From positions 1 to 25,778 of the forward strand of contig DASQSZ010000081.1 of assembly GCA_035642125.1 (NCBI GenBank): a DNA stretch of 25,778 bases. The letters are read 5' to 3'. The position numbers and the translations under genes were made by a program. Below the pieces are notes generated by a model. It worked only from the letters and a program-made list of their open reading frames with translations, was not told where the DNA came from and made no database searches. This document shows, one piece after another, positions 7,411 to 13,915 of the stretch (position 1 is the stretch's first letter; each line of letters starts with the position of its first letter). The stretch comes from CALAED01 sp937891035. GTDB taxonomy: Bacteria; Actinomycetota; Actinomycetes; Streptosporangiales; Streptosporangiaceae.

Positions 7411-8619
7411 TCAATCGCCGCCAGGGGCGGCGGCCCGGGCCTCGGCCAGCCGCCGCCCGATGACGACGCGCTGGATCTGGTTGGTGCCCTCGACGATCTG
7501 CAGTACCTTCGCCTCGCGCATGTAGCGTTCGACCGGAAAGTCGGTCACGTAGCCGTAGCCGCCGAGCACCTGGACCGCGTCGGTCGTCACCCGCATCGCC
7601 ATGTCGCTGGCGAAGAGCTTGGCCATGGCCGCCTCGGTGCCGTACGGCCGGCCGGCGTCGCGCCGGCGCGCTGCCGACAGATACAGCGCCCGCGCCGCCG
7701 CCACGCCCGTCGCCATGTCGGCCAGCATGAAGCGCATCCCCTGGAAATCGGCGACCGGCCGCCCGAACTGGCGGCGGCTCCCGGCGTAGGCGACGGCGGC
7801 GTCGAGTGCGGCCTGGGCGAGCCCGACGGCGCACGCCGCGATGCCGAGCCGACCGCCGTCAAGCGCCGCCATCGCGATGCGAAAACCGTCGCCCTCGCCG
7901 CCGATCAGGTCGTCGACCGGGACGAGCGCGCCGCCGAAGGTCATCTGCGCGGTCGTCGACGCGCGCATGCCCATCTTGTTCTCCGCGGGCGCGGCCGCCA
8001 CCCCAGCGGTCCGGCCCGGCACGTGAAAGCACGACACGCCGCGCGCGCCCCGCGGCCGGTCCGCCTCCGCGGTCGGCGAGCCGGCCGACCGGTCCGTCCG
8101 GGCGAAGACGGCGTAGTAGTCGGCGACCCCGCCATGAGTGATCCAGGCTTTGGTGCCGCTGATCTCATAGGAGTCGGCGCGCCTGACCGCCTTCGTCGCC
8201 ATCGCCGCCGCGTCCGAGCCCGAGCCCGGCTCCGACAGGCAGTACGCGCCGAGAAGCTCCCCGCCGACCATCTCCGGCAGCAGCCGGGCACGCTGTTCGG
8301 CCGACCCGTAGGCGGCGATCGGGAAACACGACAGGGTGTGCACGCTGACCCCGAGCCCGACGGCCAGCCAGCCGGCCGCCAGCTCCTCGATCACTTGCAG
8401 GTAGACCTCGTACGGCTGGCCGCCGCCCCCGTGCTCCTGCGGATAGGGCAGGCCGAGCAGCCCGGCCCGGCCGAGCGTGGCGAACACCTCGCGCGGAAAC
8501 CGCCCCGCCTCCTCGTCTGCCGCCGCGCGCGGCGCCACCTCGGCGGCCACCAGGTCCCGGGTAAGGCCGATCAGATCGGCGGCCTCCGGCGTCGGCAGCT
8601 CACGTTCGACTTTGCTCAT
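7411..8619 (-). CDS. acyl-CoA dehydrogenase
   Basis: FAD-dependent alpha,beta-dehydrogenation of an acyl-CoA thioester in fatty-acid or branched-chain amino-acid breakdown; 402 aa, normal family length. The N-terminal helical domain is followed by the signature YCLSEPGSGSDAAAM in the middle beta domain and by the FAD/substrate motif TKAWITHGG. The C-terminal helical domain ends with YMREAKVLQIVEGTNQIQR; Glu377 in VEGTNQ is at the place of the catalytic base in short-chain family members. A Pro/Ala/Arg-rich insertion (SAGSPTAEADRPRGARG) lies in the beta domain. The chain-length specificity cannot be told. It starts 26 bases after the M24 peptidase gene and is probably co-transcribed with it. 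Confidence 0.93.
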   Translation of the reverse strand: MSKVERELPTPEAADLIGLTRDLVAAEVAPRAAADEEAGRFPREVFATLGRAGLLGLPYPQEHGGGGQPYEVYLQVIEELAAGWLAVGLGVSVHTLSCFPIAAYGSAEQRARLLPEMVGGELLGAYCLSEPGSGSDAAAMATKAVRRADSYEISGTKAWITHGGVADYYAVFARTDRSAGSPTAEADRPRGARGVSCFHVPGRTAGVAAAPAENKMGMRASTTAQMTFGGALVPVDDLIGGEGDGFRIAMAALDGGRLGIAACAVGLAQAALDAAVAYAGSRRQFGRPVADFQGMRFMLADMATGVAAARALYLSAARRRDAGRPYGTEAAMAKLFASDMAMRVTTDAVQVLGGYGYVTDFPVERYMREAKVLQIVEGTNQIQRVVIGRRLAEARAAAPGGD

Positions 8620-8645
8620 CGCTCATGCCCCGCTCCCTGGCATGC

Positions 8646-9770
8646 TCAGGCGTCGATGATCCGAAGCGACCGGTCGACGGTGTTCATCGACTCATGCCCG
8701 TTCTCAGTGCACACCACGATGTCTTCGATGCGTGCGCCGTGCGGCCCCGGATAGATGCCCGGCTCGACGGAAAAGGCCATGCCGGGCGCGAGCGGTTCGG
8801 TGTTGCCGGACACGATGTAGGGATCCTCGTGAGTTTCCAGGCCGATGCCGTGTCCGGTGCGGTGGATGAAGTACTCCCCGTAGCCGGCGTCGGCGATCGG
8901 TTTGCGCGCCGCCGCGTCCACCGACTCGGGCGTCACGCCGGGCCCGATCGCCTCCCGCGCCGCCCGCTGGGCCGCCCGCAGCACCTCGTAGTAGGCGAAG
9001 AAGTCCGCCGGCGGCCGGCCGACGGCATAGGTGCGGGTCTCATCGGAACAGTAGCCGCTCGGCATCGTGCCGCCGATGTCGACAACGACCACGTCCCCGG
9101 GCTCGATCACCCTGTCGGAGACCTCGTGGTGCGGGCTCGCGCCGTTGGGCCCGGACCCGACGATCACGAAGTCGACCGTGTTGTGCCCTTCGGCGATGAT
9201 CGCGGCGGCGATGTCCTGACTCACGGCGCGTTCGGTGCGGCCGGGCCGCAGCAGCGCTGGCACCGCCTCGTGCACCCGGTCGATCGCCGCGCCGGCCGCC
9301 CGCAGCGCGTTGATCTCGGCCGCGCTCTTGCGCATCCGCAGCCCACGCAACACCGTGCCGGCCGGGACCTGCTCGACGTCCGGCAGAGCGGCACGGAAGC
9401 GCAGCGCCATGACCGCCCACATCCGGTCAGCCACCCCCACCCGGCGCAGCCCCCCGGGCAGCCTTCGCCTCACCAGGGCGAACGGGTCGTCCGTCTCGTT
9501 CCAGGCCACCATCTCCACACTGAGACGACCCGCCGGCGACGCCTGCGCGGCGGGCAGCTCCAGGCGCGGAACGACGAGGAACGGATCGCTCGCGGCCGGC
9601 ACCACCAGGCACGTCAGCCGTTCGAGCTGTTTCGCGTCGTAGCCGGTGACGTACCGCAAGTCAGGGCCCGGAGTCAAAAGCAGTGCCCCGAGCCCGGCTT
9701 CGGCGGTGGCCTCCCGTACACGGGCGAGGCGCTCGGGCGGGTACAGCTCCGTTGTCGGTTCCGTGCTCAC
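8646..9770 (-). CDS. M24 family Xaa-Pro aminopeptidase/dipeptidase
   Basis: Metallopeptidase of the pita-bread fold that removes residues next to proline; 374 aa. An N-terminal creatinase-like domain covers about residues 1-140. The catalytic domain has all five metal ligands: Asp231 (VVVDIGGT), Asp243 (CSDETRTY), His307 (HRTGHGIG), Glu336 (FSVEPGIY) and Glu349 (ARIEDIV). The GTG at 9770 gives a normal N-terminus and lies 7 bases after TACATT, which fits a leaderless mRNA; the longer frame to 9863 adds only Pro/Gly-rich sequence. It diverges from the exonuclease gene. In M. tuberculosis the gene next to the exonuclease (Rv2089c, pepE) is also M24, supporting orthology by position. Confidence 0.92.
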   Translation of the reverse strand: MSTEPTTELYPPERLARVREATAEAGLGALLLTPGPDLRYVTGYDAKQLERLTCLVVPAASDPFLVVPRLELPAAQASPAGRLSVEMVAWNETDDPFALVRRRLPGGLRRVGVADRMWAVMALRFRAALPDVEQVPAGTVLRGLRMRKSAAEINALRAAGAAIDRVHEAVPALLRPGRTERAVSQDIAAAIIAEGHNTVDFVIVGSGPNGASPHHEVSDRVIEPGDVVVVDIGGTMPSGYCSDETRTYAVGRPPADFFAYYEVLRAAQRAAREAIGPGVTPESVDAAARKPIADAGYGEYFIHRTGHGIGLETHEDPYIVSGNTEPLAPGMAFSVEPGIYPGPHGARIEDIVVCTENGHESMNTVDRSLRIIDA

Positions 9771-9777
9771 GCCCGCC

Positions 9778-9783
9778 AATGTA
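9778..9783 (-). promoter_or_regulatory. -10 element for a leaderless M24 peptidase transcript
   Basis: TACATT on the minus strand fits the actinobacterial TANNNT -10 pattern. It ends 7 bases before the GTG start at 9770, and there is no Shine-Dalgarno. Together these predict transcription starting at or next to the start codon. Confidence 0.5.
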
Positions 9784-9956
9784 ATCCCCGACCCGGCCGG
9801 CGGCACCACTGGCCCGCCGCCCGCGACCGGCGCGCCGGCGAACCCGACCAGGTCGTCGACCACGTGTTCGGCGCGCTCGGCGCCGCCAACCCCCGGCGCC
9901 GCCGGCGGTGCCCGGCGTCATCTCGCGTGGTGGCGGCGGCGTGGCACGATAGACCA

Positions 9957-10874
9957 GTGCCCGGATTGATGCTGCTCGATACGCCGTCGCTGTACTTCCG
10001 CGCCTTCTTCGGCGTGCCCGAGACGGTGACCGCGCCCGACGGCACCCCGGTCAACGCCGTGCGCGGGCTGCTCGACATGATCGCGGTGCTGGTGCAGACG
10101 CGTTCGCCCGAGCGGCTCGTCTGCACCATGGACGCCGACTGGCGGCCGGCCTTCCGGGTGGCGGCGCTCCCGTCGTACAAGGCGCACCGGGTGGCCGAGG
10201 ACGGCGGCGACCAGACGCCCGACCCGCTGGAGCGGCAGCTCCCGATCATCGACGCGGTGCTCGACGCGTTCGGTCTCGCCAAGGTCGGTGTGCCCGGCTA
10301 CGAGGCCGACGATGTGATCGGCACCCTCGCCACCCGCGCGGTGGCCGACTCCAGCGGGCCGGTCGACATCGTCACCGGCGACCGCGACCTGTTCCAACTG
10401 GTCGACGAGCGCGGCCCGGTGCAGGTGCTCTACACCGCCCGCGGCATCAGGAACCTTCAGGTGATGGGCGAAAAGGAGGTCGCGGCCAAGTACGGCATCC
10501 CGGGCCGCGGCTACGCCGACTTCGCGACGCTGCGCGGCGACCCGAGCGACGGGCTGCCGGGCGTGCCCGGCGTCGGCGACAAGACCGCCGCGGCGCTGGT
10601 CTCGCGCTTCGGGTCGATCCAGGGCATCCTCGCCGCCATCGACGCGGGCAGGACCGACGGCTTCCCCGCCGGCAGCCGGCTCAAGCTGGAGGCGGCACGC
10701 GACTATCTGGCCACCGCGCAGACCGTCGTACGGGTAGTGACCGATATCACAATCCCCGAGCACGATGACCGGTTGCCAAGCGCGCCGCGCGACCCCGCGG
10801 CCGTTGTCAGCCTCGCCGACCAGTACAACCTCGACGGCCCGACCAACCGGCTGCTCGCCGCGCTCGCCCGCTGA
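9957..10874 (+). CDS. 5'-3' exonuclease (PolI N-terminal / FEN type)
   Basis: Stand-alone flap/5'-3' exonuclease, 305 aa, likely acting in Okazaki-fragment processing and repair. N-terminal metal-site Asp in LMLLDTPSLYFRAFFGVP, arch region with RPAFRVAALPSYKAHR, second acidic cluster GYEADDVIGTLA, third VTGDRDLFQLV, and a helix-3-turn-helix DNA clamp with RGDPSDGLPGVPGVGDKTAAAL. The start is taken as GTG 9957 (VPGLMLLD); ATG 9969 is the alternative. There is no Shine-Dalgarno, and CACGAT ends 6 bases upstream, so it may be leaderless. The gene's place beside the M24 peptidase matches Rv2090 next to Rv2089c. Confidence 0.92.
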   Translation: MPGLMLLDTPSLYFRAFFGVPETVTAPDGTPVNAVRGLLDMIAVLVQTRSPERLVCTMDADWRPAFRVAALPSYKAHRVAEDGGDQTPDPLERQLPIIDAVLDAFGLAKVGVPGYEADDVIGTLATRAVADSSGPVDIVTGDRDLFQLVDERGPVQVLYTARGIRNLQVMGEKEVAAKYGIPGRGYADFATLRGDPSDGLPGVPGVGDKTAAALVSRFGSIQGILAAIDAGRTDGFPAGSRLKLEAARDYLATAQTVVRVVTDITIPEHDDRLPSAPRDPAAVVSLADQYNLDGPTNRLLAALAR

Positions 10875-10906
10875 CCGGAGCCTCTTTCGGGTCAGGTGAG
10901 CGCTTG

Positions 10907-10922
10907 TGTGTCACGTGACACA
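10907..10922. promoter_or_regulatory. perfect 16-bp palindrome, Crp-like binding site
   Basis: TGTGTCACGTGACACA is fully self-complementary. It matches TGTG-N8-CACA, the outer half-sites of the Crp consensus TGTGA-N6-TCACA, with correct spacing. It lies 88 bp upstream of the small membrane protein gene and about 775 bp upstream of the Crp-type regulator in this window. Binding by that regulator is inferred. Confidence 0.5.
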
Positions 10923-11009
10923 GACACCGGATGCCGGGTGGCGCAGCATTCCCATCGGTGGCGTCGTTTCCTCGAAGGGAGTAAGGACGAGCGCCACCAG
11001 GAGGGTGCC

Positions 11010-11534
11010 ATGACAACGATCGCCAGCCCCCGGGCCCTCCCCGACCAGGGCACTCCCGCGCCCGAGACCCTCTCCACAACGGCGGACGTCATCGAATTCC
11101 TCAAGCGGTCCAACCATGCCACCTCGTTCGCGGGATGGACGGTGATCACGATCGCGATGTGCCTGGTCCTCCAGGCCGGAACGCTTCGGACGGTCGAGTC
11201 CTTCTCGGTCACGTTGGTGCTCATGGGACTGCTCGTTCCCGTCCTCGCCGCGACGGTCCGAACCGGGGTCTTACTGGCGAGCGCCGGGCGCGCGGCGTCG
11301 GTCGCCGGCGGCGAAAGCGAGCCCACGGGGGCCGCCGCCGGCGTTCTCGATGCCGACGACCAGGTGGACGAGCTCGAGGCGGCGACACGCCTCGCCCGGG
11401 ACCGGTTGTGGTCAACGCTGACGGCGGCGCGGACCAGAGAGAAGCTCGCCCGTCGTGCGCTCATCTGGGCCTACGGCTCGGGCGCCGCATTTCTCACGTG
11501 GAGTCTCGCGGTGATTTTGCTGGCGAGCCGGTAG
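11010..11534 (+). CDS. small membrane protein of unknown function
   Basis: I do not recognise this 174-aa protein. A polar N-terminus of about 40 residues is followed by two membrane segments (GWTVITIAMCLVLQAG, then FSVTLVLMGLLVPVLAATVR), a charged central section of about 60 residues predicted helical (DDQVDELEAATRLARDRLWSTL), and a third segment near the C-terminus (ALIWAYGSGAAFLTWSLAVI). The ATG at 11010 has a strong AGGAGGG at 5 bases. A Crp-like palindrome lies upstream and the Crp-type gene downstream in the same direction, 163 bp later, so it may belong to the same regulatory unit. Longer frames starting upstream lack a ribosome site. Confidence 0.75.
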   Translation: MTTIASPRALPDQGTPAPETLSTTADVIEFLKRSNHATSFAGWTVITIAMCLVLQAGTLRTVESFSVTLVLMGLLVPVLAATVRTGVLLASAGRAASVAGGESEPTGAAAGVLDADDQVDELEAATRLARDRLWSTLTAARTREKLARRALIWAYGSGAAFLTWSLAVILLASR

Positions 11535-11548
11535 GGGGGCGTGTGACG

Positions 11549-11608
11549 GAGCCGGCACCTATGGCACCGGGCTTACCGCCCCACTCCCCCCTGCCAGGGT
11601 GCCGGCTC
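11549..11608 (+). terminator. inverted repeat between membrane protein and crp-type gene
   Basis: Arms GAGCCGGCACC (11549-11559) and GGTGCCGGCTC (11598-11608) are perfectly complementary over 11 bp and enclose 38 bases, which contain a further GGCACC. It begins 15 bases after the stop codon. It may end transcription of the membrane protein gene or act as a leader structure for the regulator gene; there is no T-run. Confidence 0.45.
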
Positions 11609-11697
11609 TTGCCAACCGGTCCTCACGTTCGTTGGACTGATGGTAGGCAAACCCCGAACGCACCTCTGAACAAGAGGGCAGACCGAACGGACTCCCC

Positions 11698-12408
11698 GTG
11701 CACGAGAGGATCATCGGCGGCTTCTGGAAAGAGCTCGACGAGGCCGAGCGAGGCACTTTGCGAGATGCCGCGCGGCCTCGTACGTACGCGGCCGGGATGC
11801 ATCTGTGTTACGAGGGGGATCCCTCCGACCACGTCATCATCATCGAAAACGGCTGGGCCAAGGTCACCTCGACCACCGAGGACGGCCACGAGGTGGTGCA
11901 CGCGATCCGCGGCCCCGGCGACATCGTCGGCGAGTCCGCCGTGCTCGGACACCGGCCCCGCTCGGCCACCATCACCGCCCTCGACTCACTGCGCGCGCTG
12001 GTGCTGTCGGCCAGCCGCTTCACCGCCTTCCTCGACGACCACCCCCGGGTGTGGCGGATGGTCAGCGGCACCCTGGTGCGCCGCACCGATGACGACGTGC
12101 GGCGGCTGCGCGCCAAGGCCTCGGCCGACGGCGCCCAGCGCCTGGCGATGCTGCTATTGGATCTGGCCGAGCAATACGGCTCGACCATCCCGACCGGCGG
12201 CGTGGTGATCCAGCCGCCGCTGTCGCAATCGGAACTGGCCAGCTGGGTGGACTCCTCCCGCGAGACCGTGGCCCGCGCGCTGAAGATCTGGCGCACCCGC
12301 GGGCTTGTCGGCACCGCCCGCCGCAAGATCACCGTGCTGGACACGGATGGTCTGCGCTCCTACGCCGACGGCCAGCAGGTCAACGGCCACGGCCTGGGCG
12401 ACGACTGA
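11698..12408 (+). CDS. Crp/Fnr-family transcriptional regulator
   Basis: Cytoplasmic DNA-binding regulator, 236 aa. The N-terminal cyclic-nucleotide-binding fold spans about 8-125. Its phosphate-binding cassette reads GDIVGESAVLGHRPRSAT, keeping the Glu (79) and Arg-Ser (88-89) that hold the cyclic phosphate in Crp, so cNMP binding is plausible; no Fnr-type cysteine cluster is present. A long dimer helix follows, then the winged HTH with LSQSELASWVDSSRETVARALKIW at about 175-198. GTG 11698 is the only sensible start, though its ribosome site is weak. The next gene after a tandem repeat is a nucleotide-cyclase-like protein, which suggests a signal-maker/receiver pair. Confidence 0.92.
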   Translation: MHERIIGGFWKELDEAERGTLRDAARPRTYAAGMHLCYEGDPSDHVIIIENGWAKVTSTTEDGHEVVHAIRGPGDIVGESAVLGHRPRSATITALDSLRALVLSASRFTAFLDDHPRVWRMVSGTLVRRTDDDVRRLRAKASADGAQRLAMLLLDLAEQYGSTIPTGGVVIQPPLSQSELASWVDSSRETVARALKIWRTRGLVGTARRKITVLDTDGLRSYADGQQVNGHGLGDD

Positions 12409-12430
12409 TCGGGCGTATTCAGAAGGGAGG

Positions 12431-12552
12431 GTGCTGTGAGCGAGCGTGAGGCACGCCGTGCGGCCTGGACTGAGGAGCGCGCGGAGCGAGGAACGAGTGA
12501 GCACGCGACGAGGGAAGGTCGCGCGGAGAGCGTGCCGAGCGCTGAGCGGGGG
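12431..12552 (+). repeat. 122-bp tandem repeat, copy 1
   Basis: Identical in all 122 positions to the copy that follows. GAGCG-rich unit beginning GTGCTGTGAGCGAGCG and ending GCTGAGCGGGGG. Its left border at about 12430 coincides with an AAGGGAGG ribosome site. Confidence 0.95.
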
Positions 12553-12561
12553 GTGCTGTGA
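12436..12561 (+). CDS. 41-residue mini-ORF in repeat copy 1
   Basis: GTG start 5 bases after AGAAGGGAGG, a strong ribosome site. The product begins MSEREARRAAWTEERAERG and is rich in Arg and Glu, with the look of a charged helix. It ends in TGA within GTGA, so its stop overlaps the start of the next mini-ORF by four bases. Whether the peptide itself matters or only the coupling is unknown. Confidence 0.45.
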   Translation: MSEREARRAAWTEERAERGTSEHATREGRAESVPSAERGVL

Positions 12562-12674
12562 GCGAGCGTGAGGCACGCCGTGCGGCCTGGACTGAGGAGC
12601 GCGCGGAGCGAGGAACGAGTGAGCACGCGACGAGGGAAGGTCGCGCGGAGAGCGTGCCGAGCGCTGAGCGGGGG
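12553..12674 (+). repeat. 122-bp tandem repeat, copy 2
   Basis: Perfect second copy with no spacer. A degenerate beginning of a third unit (GCACTGTGA in place of GTGCTGTGA) follows and contributes the start codon of the cyclase-like gene. Confidence 0.95.
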
Positions 12675-12683
12675 GCACTGTGA
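12558..12683 (+). CDS. 41-residue mini-ORF in repeat copy 2
   Basis: Same peptide as copy 1 except the residue before the final Leu is Ala instead of Val. The GTG start overlaps the stop of mini-ORF 1 (GTGA) and the TGA stop overlaps the GTG of the cyclase-like gene in the same way. A G6 run upstream of each junction could act as a weak ribosome site. Confidence 0.4.
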   Translation: MSEREARRAAWTEERAERGTSEHATREGRAESVPSAERGAL

Positions 12684-13516
12684 AGGAGGATTCCGAGGGG
12701 CTGCCGGAGCGCACCGCGCAGCGCGCCGCCGGTCCACATCGCGCCCAGCACTGCCTGCTGTTCGCGGTGGACGTCGCGGGCTTCACCGACGTCAAACGCG
12801 ACGACGAGGTGCAACTGGCGATCCGCGCCGCGCTGTACGGGCTGCTCATCAAGTCATTCGACGACGCGGACCTGCCGTGGGACCAGTGCCTGCACGAAGA
12901 TCGCGGCGACGGGATCCTCGTCATCATCCCGGCCAAGATGCCTTCGGCCGCCGTCGTGGACCCGCTGCTGGGCCACATCCGCGCCGGGCTGCGCCGCCAC
13001 AACCGCCTCGCCAGCGACGCCGCCGCGTTCCGGTTGCGCGTCGCCGTCCACATCGGCGAGGTGCACAGCGACGCCCACGGCCTGGCGGGGGTCGCCGTCA
13101 ACCATCTGTTCCGGCTGCTCGACGCCCCGGTGCTCAAGCACACGCTCGCCGGCGCCCAGACCGACGTGGCGCTCATCGTGTCCGACTACTTCTACGACAG
13201 CGTCCTGCGGCACGGTCCCGGCACCATCGACCCGGCCGCGTACCGGCCGGTCTCGGTCGAGGTCAAGCGGACTCAAGCGCGCGGCTGGCTGCATCTGCCG
13301 GGCGTCCCGCCCGCGCTCGCCGACCATGCCGATATCGCGGCGGCCGCACCGGACGAGGCCCGCCCACGGGACCTGTACGGCACGGTGCCGCGGCCGCCGG
13401 CGACGGCGGCACCGGCCCAGGGCTTCATCTTCCTCGGTCCAACGACGATTCACGGCGACGCCGTTGCCGGTGACAAGATCGTCGGTGGGAAGGACGCCGA
13501 TGAGTCGACGAGGTGA
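12680..13516 (+). CDS. class III nucleotide cyclase-like protein with GDxVxGDK tail
   Basis: 278 aa, soluble. Residues about 24-200 follow the class III cyclase pattern: FAVDVAGFT holds metal Asp31, RGDGILVIIP holds Asp77, RVAVHIGEVH follows, and GVAVNHLFRLL keeps the transition-state Asn141 and Arg145. The purine-selecting Lys of adenylate cyclases is Glu73 here (as in guanylate cyclases), and the partner Asp/Cys position is Gly, so specificity is open; it could also be a catalytically weak or binding-only homologue. The last 31 residues, GFIFLGPTTIHGDAVAGDKI and onward, form a short GD-repeat tail. The GTG at 12680 overlaps the TGA of the upstream mini-ORF by four bases. Coming after the Crp-type gene, it may make that regulator's ligand. 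Confidence 0.75.
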   Translation: MKEDSEGLPERTAQRAAGPHRAQHCLLFAVDVAGFTDVKRDDEVQLAIRAALYGLLIKSFDDADLPWDQCLHEDRGDGILVIIPAKMPSAAVVDPLLGHIRAGLRRHNRLASDAAAFRLRVAVHIGEVHSDAHGLAGVAVNHLFRLLDAPVLKHTLAGAQTDVALIVSDYFYDSVLRHGPGTIDPAAYRPVSVEVKRTQARGWLHLPGVPPALADHADIAAAAPDEARPRDLYGTVPRPPATAAPAQGFIFLGPTTIHGDAVAGDKIVGGKDADESTR

Positions 13517-13526
13517 GACGGGTGGA

Positions 13527-13547
13527 GCGGCCTAAAAGGCCGGCCGC
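13527..13547. terminator. hairpin between convergent cyclase-like and membrane protein genes
   Basis: GCGGCC (13527-13532) can pair with GGCCGC (13542-13547), or CGGCC with GGCCG around a TAAAA loop. CTTTACG follows. It lies 10 bases after one stop and 15 before the other, so a bidirectional terminator is likely. Confidence 0.45.
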
Positions 13548-13561
13548 CTTTACGTTGTAGA

Positions 13562-13753
13562 TTATCTCCGGTGGCGGCGGTAACCGGCCCTGCTTCGCCA
13601 GTTCACCCCGGCTCCCACGCCGGCCATGTGCAGGGCGAGGAACAGCAGCCCCAAGAGCATGAGCGTGGTGTTGTTCAAGGCGTCGGTCGAGACATCGCCC
13701 AGGTCGAACAGCAAGGCGATGACGAAGACTATGGCGGCGACGACGGCCAGCAT
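13562..13753 (-). CDS. 63-residue two-segment membrane protein
   Basis: Small hydrophobic protein. First segment MLAVVAAIVFVIALLFDL, a short polar loop (GDVSTDALNNT), second segment LMLLGLLFLALHMAGVGAGV, and a basic tail (WRSRAGYRRHRR). This pattern is common among small conserved actinobacterial proteins of unknown function. The ATG at 13753 has GGAGG 5 bases upstream; the in-frame extension to 13876 is Arg/Pro-rich and lacks a ribosome site. It lies downstream of helY in the position where M. tuberculosis has a membrane protein gene (Rv2091c), though I cannot say they are related. Confidence 0.75.
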   Translation of the reverse strand: MLAVVAAIVFVIALLFDLGDVSTDALNNTTLMLLGLLFLALHMAGVGAGVNWRSRAGYRRHRR

Positions 13754-13915
13754 GGTGACCTCCGGTCGAGTACGTGCGGACTGAAGAGGAAGGGGACATG
13801 GACGTGCTGGGGGTTGCCGGGACGATCCATTCCAAACCAGCGGGCGAATTGCGGTCCGCCCTTTACGCCGTAGCACGTCCGTAAATGATCACCGACCGTG
13901 AGGGCGCGCGGCCGG

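Noticed and set aside
8625..9956. Long N-terminal extension of the exonuclease frame
   Set aside because: It is antisense to the M24 peptidase gene; the family N-terminus begins at the GTG at 9957.
12431..12674. CRISPR-like array
   Set aside because: The two units abut without spacers and are 122 bp long; no cas gene is present.
12431..12674. Insertion sequence or MITE
   Set aside because: No terminal inverted repeats, target duplication or transposase were seen; a tandem direct repeat explains it better.
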